NCBI GenBank assembly: GCA_016213505.1
Contig: JACRAF010000004.1
Span: forward strand, 62,001-126,000
Direction: 5' to 3'
Origin: Devosia nanyangense
GTDB lineage: Bacteria; Pseudomonadota; Alphaproteobacteria; Rhizobiales; Devosiaceae
Length of the DNA stretch: 64,000 nucleotides
The notes under the pieces are model-generated. The model had not been told where the DNA came from and did not search any database. It saw nothing but the letters and a program-made list of their open reading frames with translations. Position numbers and translations under genes: made by a program. This document shows positions 53,087 through 63,282 of this stretch, one piece after another; positions within the stretch are counted from its first letter, which is position 1, and each line of letters opens with the position of its first letter.

Positions 53087-54433
53087 GTGCCCGATTTAGC
53101 CGCTATTGCCTGGCCTCGGACAAATCCTGCGGAACCGCGTGGGGCCTCGCAGCGTGACTGGTCCGGGAGCGAGTATCGATTGCGCAGTGCGGCCCTTGCC
53201 TTCGGTGTCCTTGCCGGCTTCGTCGCCTCGCTGATCCTGGCGCTGGGCGGGCTTGACGCGGGCGTCGCATTGCAGGGCTCCGGCGACCGCCAGGTTTCCC
53301 TGCTCCGCTTCGGCCTCTTCGTCATCGCCAATTTCGGCGTCTTCGGCGCCGGCCTCGTGCTTGCCGCGCCGCTGGCGGGCGCCATCCTGCTCATGCTCGG
53401 CGCCGTCGGTTGGGTCGGCGCGGCCCTGCTGCTTCGCCACGGCCCCGACCTCGTGCTCAGCACCCCGCCCGCGCTGCTGGTCATCGCGGCCATCATTGCA
53501 GTCGTCGCACGCCTCCGAACTCCGCGCGCAACGGCCCTTCCGGACGACGACCAGGACGTCATTGAAGCCGAGCCGGACGCAGCCCCCCGCCGCGAGGCGC
53601 CCGAACCATCCGACTTCGACTCGATGCCCGCCGTTCCGGTGACCGCTGGCTTCTTCAATGCTGGCGGCGCACCGCGGGCCGAGCCGTCGCGGCCACCCGA
53701 CCCGGGGTTGCGCGGCCTCGACCAGCGCGACCAGATTCGCGGCCCCCTCGCCGACAATTGGGACCCGCGCAAGAAGAAGAAACCCCCACCGCGCCAGGAG
53801 CCGATGTTCCGTCCGCCCGAGGGCGCGGACGACGAGGACGATGGGGAGGAGGAGCCGTTCTTCGCCCGCTTCGGCCGCGGCGCGACCTCGCTCCTCAGCT
53901 TCGGCCTCTATGCGGCTCTGGCGGGAGCGGCGCTGCTGGTGTTCTGGAACCTGCGCACCGGCGAGGCGGGCCACCCCGCTGTCGGCAAGGCGGAACTGGC
54001 CGTCTCGTCCTCCGCGGCGCCGTCGTCCGAGCCAGTCCTCGCCCCCGTCCTGTCGAGTTCGGCCGAGCCGGCCGTGCCGTCGGCGCCGCCGAGCTCTTCG
54101 GAGCCCGCCGCCGAAGCGCAAACGATCGCCGACCTACCCTCTGGCGCTCAGCTGGCGCCGGCGCTGCTCGACGGAGTGATCGTCGCGCCCGATCCGTTCG
54201 CGTCCAGCGAGGCGCCCGAACGCCTGCAGGAACAGGCCGGACTGGCCCTGGCCGACGCCGCCTCCTCGGAGCCCCCCTCGTCCACGGAGCCTGCCGAATT
54301 CCCCTCGGACCCGGCGCCCGCGGCAACCGGCGCGCCGCCGCAGCCGTTCACCATGACGCCGCAGATGGCCGCCGCCCGCGCCCGACCGCGCCCGCAGTTC
54401 CTGCCGGAGCAGGAGACCACGACCGGACTTTAG
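53087..54433 (+). CDS. Membrane protein with long Ser-Pro-Glu-rich disordered region, 448 aa
   Basis: I do not recognise the family. Three N-terminal hydrophobic segments (about residues 35-55, 73-95 and 125-143) are followed by a charged Pro-rich region (PRKKKKPPPRQEPMFRPPEG), a fourth hydrophobic segment (LLSFGLYAALAGAALLVFW, about 270-290), and a low-complexity tail rich in SSSAAPSSEP units. The tail resembles that of the OmpA protein at 12.7 kb in composition. No ribosome site precedes GTG 53087, so a later start (such as TTG 53180) is possible. Role unknown. Confidence 0.65.
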   Translation: MPDLAAIAWPRTNPAEPRGASQRDWSGSEYRLRSAALAFGVLAGFVASLILALGGLDAGVALQGSGDRQVSLLRFGLFVIANFGVFGAGLVLAAPLAGAILLMLGAVGWVGAALLLRHGPDLVLSTPPALLVIAAIIAVVARLRTPRATALPDDDQDVIEAEPDAAPRREAPEPSDFDSMPAVPVTAGFFNAGGAPRAEPSRPPDPGLRGLDQRDQIRGPLADNWDPRKKKKPPPRQEPMFRPPEGADDEDDGEEEPFFARFGRGATSLLSFGLYAALAGAALLVFWNLRTGEAGHPAVGKAELAVSSSAAPSSEPVLAPVLSSSAEPAVPSAPPSSSEPAAEAQTIADLPSGAQLAPALLDGVIVAPDPFASSEAPERLQEQAGLALADAASSEPPSSTEPAEFPSDPAPAATGAPPQPFTMTPQMAAARARPRPQFLPEQETTTGL

Positions 54434-54445
54434 CCGCGTCCTGGA

Positions 54446-54546
54446 GCGTTTCCAGGAAAAGTGCGAAGCGGTTTTCCGGTTCGGAAACGCGACGAATTGG
54501 GGACATAGAGCGCTCGTTCCGATTCCATCGGAACGTGAAGCGCTCT
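54446..54546. repeat. Dispersed intergenic repeat with terminal hairpin, copy 2
   Basis: This is the partner of the element at 49435-49531 (68 of 75 bases identical over 54446-54520). It ends in an imperfect stem: AGAGCGCTCGTTCCGA with TCGGAACG, a 3-base bulge, then AGCGCTCT (54507-54546). It lies 25 bases before the clpS start and could serve as a terminator for the upstream gene or as 5' leader of clpS. Confidence 0.85.
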
Positions 54547-54571
54547 AACCTGATGCATCGGAGGAAAACCG

Positions 54572-54877
54572 ATGGCCGATACCGGCACCAAGACCCGCCC
54601 CCGCGCTGCGCTCAAGACCGCGCGTCCGCCGCTCTACAAGGTCATCCTCGTCAACGACGATTTCACGCCGCGCGATTTCGTGGTGCAGATCCTCAAGGCG
54701 GAGTTCCGCATGAGCGAGGATCAGTCCCGTCGCGTCATGATCACCGCCCACACCAAAGGCTCCTGCGTGGTGGCCGTGTTCACCCGCGAGGTCGCCGAGG
54801 ACAAGGCGACCCGCGCCACCGACATGGCGCGCAAGGAGGGCTTTCCCCTGCTGTTCACCACTGAGCCCGAGGCCTGA
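54572..54877 (+). CDS. clpS: ATP-dependent Clp protease adaptor ClpS
   Basis: A 101-residue adaptor that delivers N-degron substrates to ClpA-ClpP. GGAGG precedes the ATG. The core is PPLYKVILVNDDFTPRDFVVQILKAEF, then MSEDQSRRVMITAHTKGSCVVAVFTREVAEDKATRATDMAR and the tail GFPLLFTTEPE. The N-degron pocket residues (NDDFT, M, HTKG) are present. No clpA gene follows in this window, so this may be the second ClpS paralogue common in alphaproteobacteria. Confidence 0.95.
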   Translation: MADTGTKTRPRAALKTARPPLYKVILVNDDFTPRDFVVQILKAEFRMSEDQSRRVMITAHTKGSCVVAVFTREVAEDKATRATDMARKEGFPLLFTTEPEA

Positions 54878-55489
54878 CTACGACTGCCGCTGGCTGTCGC
54901 TCAGCGCCTTGAGCCTGGGCTCGTCCAGTGCCCGCATCATCTCGGCGAGCGAAAATCCCTTGCCGCCCCTGGCGGTCTCTCGCGACACCGTCCGACTGCG
55001 CCCGACCTCCGTCTGCGCCAGGGAAACGAAGCGTTTGACGCCGTCTTCCGCGACCACCGTCATACGCAACCGCGCGTCGGCGCCGGCATCCCCCCATTCG
55101 CAGGCGATCTGGTGGGCGATGACGATCGGATCGAGCAGTTCGGGCCGGTAGCCGCGATAGGCGGGATATTTGTCCTTGCCGTGCTCGGGATCGCCGGCAT
55201 TGCGGAAGAACAGCCGGCCCTGTTCGACCAGCACCGAGGTGTCGATCGCGATGTCCCTCAGCAGCGCCTTGGTCGTCTTGGCGTCAAAACTGCGCTCGCC
55301 GAGCGAGGTGACCAGATACAGCGTCTGCAACTGGCGGATCACTTCGTTGGACCATTTGAGAACGTCGTCCTTGCGGAACTGGCGCTCGCGCCACTGCAGC
55401 CACACCAGCATCACCGCAGCGAGCGCAATGAATGCCGAGAGAAACCCCGCGATCGCCGCAGGCGGCAGGTCCACGCCCCAAACCGTCAT
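54878..55489 (-). CDS. Membrane-anchored protein of unknown function, 203 aa
   Basis: One N-terminal membrane helix (IAGFLSAFIALAAVMLVWLQW) is followed by a charged helical region (FRKDDVLKWSNEVIRQLQTLYLV) and a globular part containing DTSVLVEQGRLFFRNAGDP and YPAYRGYRPELLDPIVIAHQI. The pattern WSxExIxxLQ…EQGRLFF is found in conserved bacterial proteins of unknown role. The gene abuts the clpS stop on the other strand. Confidence 0.72.
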   Translation of the reverse strand: MTVWGVDLPPAAIAGFLSAFIALAAVMLVWLQWRERQFRKDDVLKWSNEVIRQLQTLYLVTSLGERSFDAKTTKALLRDIAIDTSVLVEQGRLFFRNAGDPEHGKDKYPAYRGYRPELLDPIVIAHQIACEWGDAGADARLRMTVVAEDGVKRFVSLAQTEVGRSRTVSRETARGGKGFSLAEMMRALDEPRLKALSDSQRQS

Positions 55490-55613
55490 CGTCCCCCCCG
55501 TTTACCAAAGACTATCACGGCCATAGCCGTGCCCGAAAGCGGGGTGCACAGACACCCTGTGGCCGCCACAATTGCCCGGTACCGCCATCCGACCTACCTC
55601 AGGATCCCGCCAG

Positions 55614-56093
55614 ATGCTCCGCTCCACGCTCCTTTCCGTCCTCGTCGCAACGATGATCGCCCTCACCGCGGCGCCGGCCTTTGCCGGGCCGGCCGAAACC
55701 GCATACCTGCAGAAGCTGACCAATACATGGTCGGGCAAAGGCAAGCTCACCGGTGCCGAGACCGGCGCGATTGCCTGCAAGATCGTGATCAAGGGCGGTG
55801 ACAAGCGCGCCAGCTATCAGGGCCGTTGCGCCATTCCCGACATGGCCCAGCAGGCCTTCAACGGCTCCATCGTCTACAACGACAAGCTGCAGCGTTACGA
55901 ATCCCGCTCGGCAGGCGGCACGGTGGTCGGCTTCAAGCGCGGCACCTCGCTGGTCTTCACCACCAAGAACACCTCCCTCGCCGGCACCACCTACTCGACC
56001 ATGACGATTTCGCCCACGAAACTCGTCGTCGATTTCGCGCTGGTCGACAAGTCCGGCGAAAAGACCACCGCCCGCATCTCCTTCACCAGATAA
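55614..56093 (+). CDS. Small exported protein, 159 aa
   Basis: ATG at 55614 gives a Sec signal (TLLSVLVATMIALTAAPAFA). The mature part has two cysteines (IACKIVIKGG, GRCAIPDM) and a beta-rich pattern, KLTNTWSGKGKLTGAETG… YRSAGGTVVGFKRGTSLVFTTKNT-like segments and SPTKLVVDFALVDKSGEKTTARI. A lipocalin-like or small barrel fold is plausible. The function is unknown. Its TAA stop abuts the convergent gene. Confidence 0.75.
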   Translation: MLRSTLLSVLVATMIALTAAPAFAGPAETAYLQKLTNTWSGKGKLTGAETGAIACKIVIKGGDKRASYQGRCAIPDMAQQAFNGSIVYNDKLQRYESRSAGGTVVGFKRGTSLVFTTKNTSLAGTTYSTMTISPTKLVVDFALVDKSGEKTTARISFTR

Positions 56094-56375
56094 TCAGGCC
56101 GGCGCGCGCTCCGGGAAGCGGAGTCTCGACCGCTCCCTGGCCTTCTCGGCTTCGACCTCGCGATTGCGCGGTGGCGCATTGGTTTCGAGCCGCCTGAGCA
56201 TCTTCCGCGCCGCGGCGGTCACCTCCTCGATCGCCTCCTCGAATGCGGCCTCGTTGGCCTTCGAGGGGTGCGTGAAGCCGCTCAGTTTGCGCACGAACTG
56301 CACCGCCGAGGCGCGCACCTCATCGGGCGTCGCCGGTGGCTCGAAGTTGAACAACGTCTTGATATTGCGGCACAT
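56094..56375 (-). CDS. DUF2277-family protein
   Basis: A 93-residue protein. ATG at 56375 follows AGGAGG and starts MCRNIKTLFNFEPPATPDEV, the exact hallmark of DUF2277 (MCRNIxxLxNFxPPAT). It continues SAVQFVRKLSGFTHPSKANEAAF and a basic C-terminal helix. The family is widespread in bacteria with no proven function. Confidence 0.96.
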   Translation of the reverse strand: MCRNIKTLFNFEPPATPDEVRASAVQFVRKLSGFTHPSKANEAAFEEAIEEVTAAARKMLRRLETNAPPRNREVEAEKARERSRLRFPERAPA

Positions 56376-56494
56376 CGGCGCCTCCTGAACCTCGTCTCGT
56401 GCCGAATTTCGCACCGCCGCAACGCCCGAGGCAAGGCCGATTGTCCCGGCGCCGCCCGAGGTTCATGATCCGCCCCCGGGGGATGGAGGCGGAC

Positions 56495-56914
56495 ATGTCA
56501 TATGGCCACCGGGTTCTTCTTGCCGCACTCGCCACGATCCTGCCGCTCGGCGGCGCGCTGGCGGCGGGCGACAATTACTTCCCGCCCAACCCATACGACC
56601 AGCGCTTCTGCGCCGGCCTCGCCCAGCAGTTCCGCTCCGAGAACGCCGCCCGGATCGCGTGCACCAGCGCCACCACCGCCATCGTCGTCGAGTATTTCGA
56701 CTATTGGCCCGAAGCCGTCGGCCAGTCGCTGGCCCTCGCCGCCCGGACCGGCCTCGCACCCGGCATCGTGCTGGTCTGCCGCAACGACCATCGGCATTGC
56801 GAAAACGCCGCGGCGGCGGTCGTGCAGGCCTTCGCCCATTCCGCGACCCCGCTGGCGCTCTGGGATTGCAGCCTCACCGACGCCTCGCTCAGCGACTGCG
56901 ACAAGCTCCAATGA
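56495..56914 (+). CDS. Small exported protein with paired cysteines, 139 aa
   Basis: ATG at 56495 follows GGAGG (56485-56489). The N-terminus is a Sec signal (VLLAALATILPLGGALA). The mature part starts with YFPPNPYDQRFCAGLAQQF and has cysteines in ARIACTS, VLVCRNDHRHCEN, LWDCSLT and SDCDKLQ, suggesting several disulfides. It has no recognised domain. A periplasmic location is likely. Confidence 0.7.
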   Translation: MSYGHRVLLAALATILPLGGALAAGDNYFPPNPYDQRFCAGLAQQFRSENAARIACTSATTAIVVEYFDYWPEAVGQSLALAARTGLAPGIVLVCRNDHRHCENAAAAVVQAFAHSATPLALWDCSLTDASLSDCDKLQ

Positions 56915-56930
56915 GCCCGATGCCTGCCGC

Positions 56931-57392
56931 TCAGCTCACCGGCCATGTCACCTCGGTCTTGATCTGCTCGGGCGGCGTATCGGGCGGGCTGTAGTAGGTC
57001 TCCCACATATCGGTGGCCGCCTTCAGGCCCTTTGCATCCATCGCGGCGTTCATCTCGGCATAGGTCCCCGCGACGCCGTCATACGGCCCCATATGGATCG
57101 CCGTCATGTTGAGGCCCGATGGGGTCTCGCCGATGCTCAACCCGGCCGCCTTCAGCGCCTCGATCTCGTGCGGCAGAGCCGGAAAGCCCAGCTCGAACGT
57201 CACGGTTCGGGTGTCGTAGGCTGTATAGTGCGCCATCGGCATCCCACCCATCGTCGCCTTCGCCTTGGCGAACAGCGCACTCAGCGTCCCGAACCCTTCG
57301 CCCATGGCCTGGGGGATTTCGGGCATCGCGACGGTCTTGGTGATGAACGCAAACGGCTTCGGCGTGAGCGTGACAACGGGAAAATCGGCCAT
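56931..57392 (-). CDS. GyrI-like effector-binding domain protein
   Basis: A 153-residue protein of the GyrI-like/AraC effector-binding (BacR-like) fold. ATG at 57392 follows GGAGGG. The segments LTPKPFAFITKTVAMPEIPQAMGEGFGTL, MPMAHYTAYDTRTVTFELGFP and GLSIGETPSGLNMTAIHMGPYDG are typical; the HxGPYDG motif is the family hallmark. Such proteins bind small hydrophobic or cationic compounds without a DNA-binding domain. The ligand is unknown. Confidence 0.88.
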   Translation of the reverse strand: MADFPVVTLTPKPFAFITKTVAMPEIPQAMGEGFGTLSALFAKAKATMGGMPMAHYTAYDTRTVTFELGFPALPHEIEALKAAGLSIGETPSGLNMTAIHMGPYDGVAGTYAEMNAAMDAKGLKAATDMWETYYSPPDTPPEQIKTEVTWPVS

Positions 57393-57591
57393 GATCTGGT
57401 CCCTCCGGGTTTCCCCGACCATGCCCCTGCCCCGCCGCCGCGGCCTTGATCCAGATCACGCGACCAGCCCGGCGAGGCAAAGGGTCAAAAAAGCGCCGAA
57501 AACCGTCATCTATTCAGATACTTAAGGAAACTTATCCCCGCTCGCGGAGTGACGCGCAAAATAGCCTCGTGACGGTCAAACGAGGACAAGA

Positions 57592-57951
57592 ATGGGTACT
57601 GATAGCATTTCTGAGGTCTTGGGATCTGCGAAGGAGATGATTCTGCAGCTCAAAGCAGACGTAGCGATCCTGCAGTTGCGGCTGGCGCTGAAGAAGTTCG
57701 ATCCCAATCAGCCGCGCTGGCCGAAGGGCGTTCACGAAGGTGGGCAATGGAAGCCCGTAGGCGGTACCTTGGTTGCTCAACAGGAGGGGATATACGACCC
57801 GAGCCGGATGCCGATGTGCTTGGCCCAGATGGAAGCGGATGAGGAGTTGTGTCGAATGGCCAAGAGCAGCAGATGCTGGGAATCCAGCCAGATTCGGTAC
57901 AACAACTGCATGAAGAACGTATACATCCCGCGCTTGGAGGTCGGTCGATGA
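57592..57951 (+). CDS. Small Cys-containing protein, possible orphan polymorphic-toxin fragment
   Basis: A 119-residue protein that I cannot assign to a named family. It has a helical N-terminus (SAKEMILQLKADVAILQLRLAL), then FDPNQPRWPKGVHEGGQW, a WPxG…GGQW motif often found at domain junctions in secreted toxin-like proteins, and a C-terminal Cys pattern CLAQMEADEELCRMAK, RCWESSQIRYNNC. That C-x6-D-x3-C ... CW-x3-x-RY-x2-C layout recurs in Rhs/PAAR-type toxin tails. The stop overlaps the next start (ATGA). G+C is lower than average. Function inferred from motifs only. Confidence 0.6.
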   Translation: MGTDSISEVLGSAKEMILQLKADVAILQLRLALKKFDPNQPRWPKGVHEGGQWKPVGGTLVAQQEGIYDPSRMPMCLAQMEADEELCRMAKSSRCWESSQIRYNNCMKNVYIPRLEVGR

Positions 57952-58277
57952 TCGCGGCGAAACGCATTCTGTTCATCAAGACCGCAGGCGCGCCCATCCC
58001 GGTGCCGATCCACATCGACGTCCCGTTCTACGAGCGGAACGCGTGGACCTGTGATTTCAGCATCGGCTGGCCTGAGGGCGTCTTTCACCACCACGGCATG
58101 GGCGTCGACTCCGTCCAGGCTATCCGCCTCGCCCTCCAGATGATCGCCATCCACCTGTACGCCAGCCCCTACCACAAGGCCGGGACGCTCTATTTCGACG
58201 AGCCTGGGCGGGGCTACGGCTTCACCCTGCCCTATGGCGGACGCGACCAGGCGATCGGCGACGACAAGACGCTGTAG
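57948..58277 (+). CDS. DUF6968-like protein, possible immunity partner
   Basis: A 109-residue protein coupled to the preceding gene through ATGA (57948-57951). It reads KRILFIKTAGAPIPVPIHIDVPFYERNAWTCDFSIGWPEG, then GMGVDSVQAIRLALQMIAIHLYAS and a C-terminal FTLPYGG. The GVDSVQAL-x-AL pattern fits DUF6968. No signal peptide or membrane segment is present, so it is cytoplasmic. The pair structure suggests toxin and immunity proteins, but this is inference. Confidence 0.65.
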   Translation: MIAAKRILFIKTAGAPIPVPIHIDVPFYERNAWTCDFSIGWPEGVFHHHGMGVDSVQAIRLALQMIAIHLYASPYHKAGTLYFDEPGRGYGFTLPYGGRDQAIGDDKTL

Positions 58278-58400
58278 GGTGACCAGCTCGCCCTTCCCTT
58301 CCGCGCTGGTCTCGGCTAGAGAGCCGCCTTAACCTGCAGAGTCCGCCCGAAACCGCCCGGCCAAACCGGGTCTTTCCGTGCGCCCGAACCTGAGCGAACC

Positions 58401-61718
<3,318 letters not shown>

Positions 61719-61720
61719 TC

Positions 61721-62449
61721 ATGCCCGACGCGCACTACGACGATCCCCGTCTCGCCGTGCTTTACGACCTCGACAGCGGCTGGTCGCCCGACCGCGACTT
61801 CTACCTGGAGCTGGCGAGTCCCCCGCCCCAGGCCATCCTCGATCTCGGCTGCCGCACCGGCCTCATCGCCGACGCTTATGTCGCCCGCGGCCATGCAGTC
61901 ACCGGCGTCGACCCCTCCCCCGCCATGCTCGACGTCGCCCGCAAGAAGCCCAACGGCGCAACCATCGACTGGGTCCTCGCCTCCGCCGAGACCTACCGCT
62001 CGGCCAAGCGCTTCGACCTCATCATCATGACCGGCCACGCCTTCCAGGTCCTCCTCGACGACGCCGCCATCGCCGCCGCCTTTGCCACCATCCGCGTACA
62101 CCTCGCCCCCGGCGGCCGCGCCGTCTTCGAGTCTCGAAATCCAGCCCTCGACTGGTCCGCGAAATGGGTCGGCGGCGACGCCGACTTAGTCCACGGCGAC
62201 ATGACGGTCCACTACTCCCGCCGCATCCTCTCCCGCACCGCCGACCTCCTCACCTTCGAACAGCACTACGCCTTCCCCGACGAGACCCTCATCTCCACCA
62301 GCACCCTCCGCTTCCCCACCCGCGCCGAGGTCGAAACCCTCCTCTCCCGCGCCGGCCTCACCGCGGAGTCCGTGCTGGGCGACTGGAGCGGCGGCCCACT
62401 TGATCCGACGACTTCAGAAGAAATGATCTTCACGGTCAGCGCCGCTTAG
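61721..62449 (+). CDS. Class I SAM-dependent methyltransferase
   Basis: A 242-residue methyltransferase. Motif I is AILDLGCRTGLIADAY, followed by VTGVDPSPAMLDVAR, FDLIIMTGHAFQVLLDD and LAPGGRAVFESRNP. It resembles the small-molecule (type 11/25) group. ATG at 61721 follows the carB stop by 2 bases, so the two are probably co-transcribed. The stop interlocks with the stop of the convergent antitoxin gene (62446-62449). The substrate is unknown. Confidence 0.93.
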   Translation: MPDAHYDDPRLAVLYDLDSGWSPDRDFYLELASPPPQAILDLGCRTGLIADAYVARGHAVTGVDPSPAMLDVARKKPNGATIDWVLASAETYRSAKRFDLIIMTGHAFQVLLDDAAIAAAFATIRVHLAPGGRAVFESRNPALDWSAKWVGGDADLVHGDMTVHYSRRILSRTADLLTFEQHYAFPDETLISTSTLRFPTRAEVETLLSRAGLTAESVLGDWSGGPLDPTTSEEMIFTVSAA

Positions 62450-62763
62450 GCCGCAGCACGCACCTCGATCTGCACGCCCGTCGCCACCTGCAGCGCGCTG
62501 AGGATGGCGAACAGATTGTCGGCGCGCGGATTGCCGCTCTTGCTGACCATCCGCATCAGGCTCTTTTCCGGCGTGCCCGTCCGCTCCGCTAGCTCGGCAA
62601 ATCCGATCGTCGCGTTGATGTAGTCCCTGAGCATCGCCTTTCCGGTCTGCACGTCGCCGCCCAGAAACAGATCGACCACTTCCGTCAGCAGCGCCGCCCG
62701 AAACGCCGGGTCGCGCTCGACCCGCGCTTTGACCGTCGTCCTGAAATCCCGCGAAATCGGCAT
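62446..62763 (-). CDS. HigA-type antitoxin (helix-turn-helix)
   Basis: A roughly 105-residue protein. ATG at 62763 has AAGGA 7 bases before it, whereas GTG at 62769 overlaps the toxin stop as GTGA. The sequence has an N-terminal helical part (FRAALLTEVVDLFLGGDVQTGKAMLRDYI) and an XRE-like helix-turn-helix, [22 protein letters not shown]. This is the pattern of antitoxins paired with HigB/RelE-like toxins of the PF05973 type. It neutralises the toxin and probably represses the promoter. Confidence 0.85.
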   Translation of the reverse strand: MPISRDFRTTVKARVERDPAFRAALLTEVVDLFLGGDVQTGKAMLRDYINATIGFAELAERTGTPEKSLMRMVSKSGNPRADNLFAILSALQVATGVQIEVRAAA

Positions 62764-62765
62764 CG

Positions 62766-63089
62766 TCACATCCTTCTATTTCGACTCTTGTAGTCCTGCC
62801 AGCGCAGCAGCGCCCGCTCGATGTCGGTCTGCTGCCGGCGCTTGGTCCCGCCCGCGAGCAGCACCACAATCGTCTCGCCGTCGCGCGCGAAGTAGATGCG
62901 GTAACCCGGCCCGAAATCGATCCTGTGCTCGAGCACCCCGCCGCCGACGCCCTTGATGTTCGACGTGTTTCCCGCGGCCAGTCGCATCATGCCGGTGGTG
63001 ACCTTCGCCGCCGCCACGGGATCGAGTACGTCGAACCAGTTCGCGAACGGGCTCTCTCCGTCCGCCGTCAGATACTCGACGATCTCCAT
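62766..63089 (-). CDS. HigB/RelE-type toxin (PF05973-like)
   Basis: A 107-residue toxin. Features are SPFANWFDVLDPVAAAKVTTGMMRLAAGN, GVLEHRIDFGPGYRIYFARDGETIVVLLAGGTKRRQQ and an Arg-rich tail (IERALLRWQDYKSRNRR). The L-E-x-R-I-D-F-GPGYRIYF segment is the hallmark of this ribosome-dependent mRNase group. The toxin gene comes first and the antitoxin second, the order typical of higBA. Confidence 0.92.
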   Translation of the reverse strand: MEIVEYLTADGESPFANWFDVLDPVAAAKVTTGMMRLAAGNTSNIKGVGGGVLEHRIDFGPGYRIYFARDGETIVVLLAGGTKRRQQTDIERALLRWQDYKSRNRRM

Positions 63090-63096
63090 TGCACGA

Positions 63097-63116
63097 TGGT
63101 ATCATAAACGTTACCA
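63097..63116 (-). promoter_or_regulatory. Imperfect palindrome at the HigBA promoter
   Basis: TGGTATCATAAACGTTACCA has 5-bp perfect arms (TGGTA/TACCA) and further symmetry inside. It lies 8-27 bases before the toxin start and contains TATGAT on the - strand, a good -10 element 11 bases before the ATG. It fits an operator bound by the antitoxin complex. Confidence 0.6.
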
Positions 63117-63193
63117 AAAACAAGGCTGGATTGGCCGCCGTCTCTTGGCTAGTTTCCCCCTACCATGATGATGACCTTCGCAGTCTTCCTACA

Positions 63194-63273
63194 CGCGTAA
63201 GCCCCGGCCCTCGGGCCGCTGAGCCGCGCCTTCGGGCGCTCTGCCCTGCCTCGGCGGGGAATCTGCTTATGCG
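63194..63273 (+). ncRNA. Predicted four-way-junction (cloverleaf) structured RNA or 5' leader
   Basis: An 8-bp closing stem CGCGTAAG/CTTATGCG (63194-63201, 63266-63273, one G-U pair) encloses three short hairpins: CGGCC-CTCG-GGCCG (63205-63218), GCGCC-TTCG-GGCGC (63226-63239) and CCCTGC-CTCG-GCGGGG (63244-63259, one G-U pair). All three have four-base loops. The structure ends 9 bases before the start of the dioxygenase gene and would overlap its weak ribosome site. It does not match tRNA sequence consensus. It is a hand-drawn prediction. Confidence 0.45.
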
Positions 63274-63282
63274 AGATCATCC

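Noticed and set aside
54572..54877. clpS as part of a clpS-clpA operon
   Set aside because: The next gene is on the opposite strand and is not clpA.
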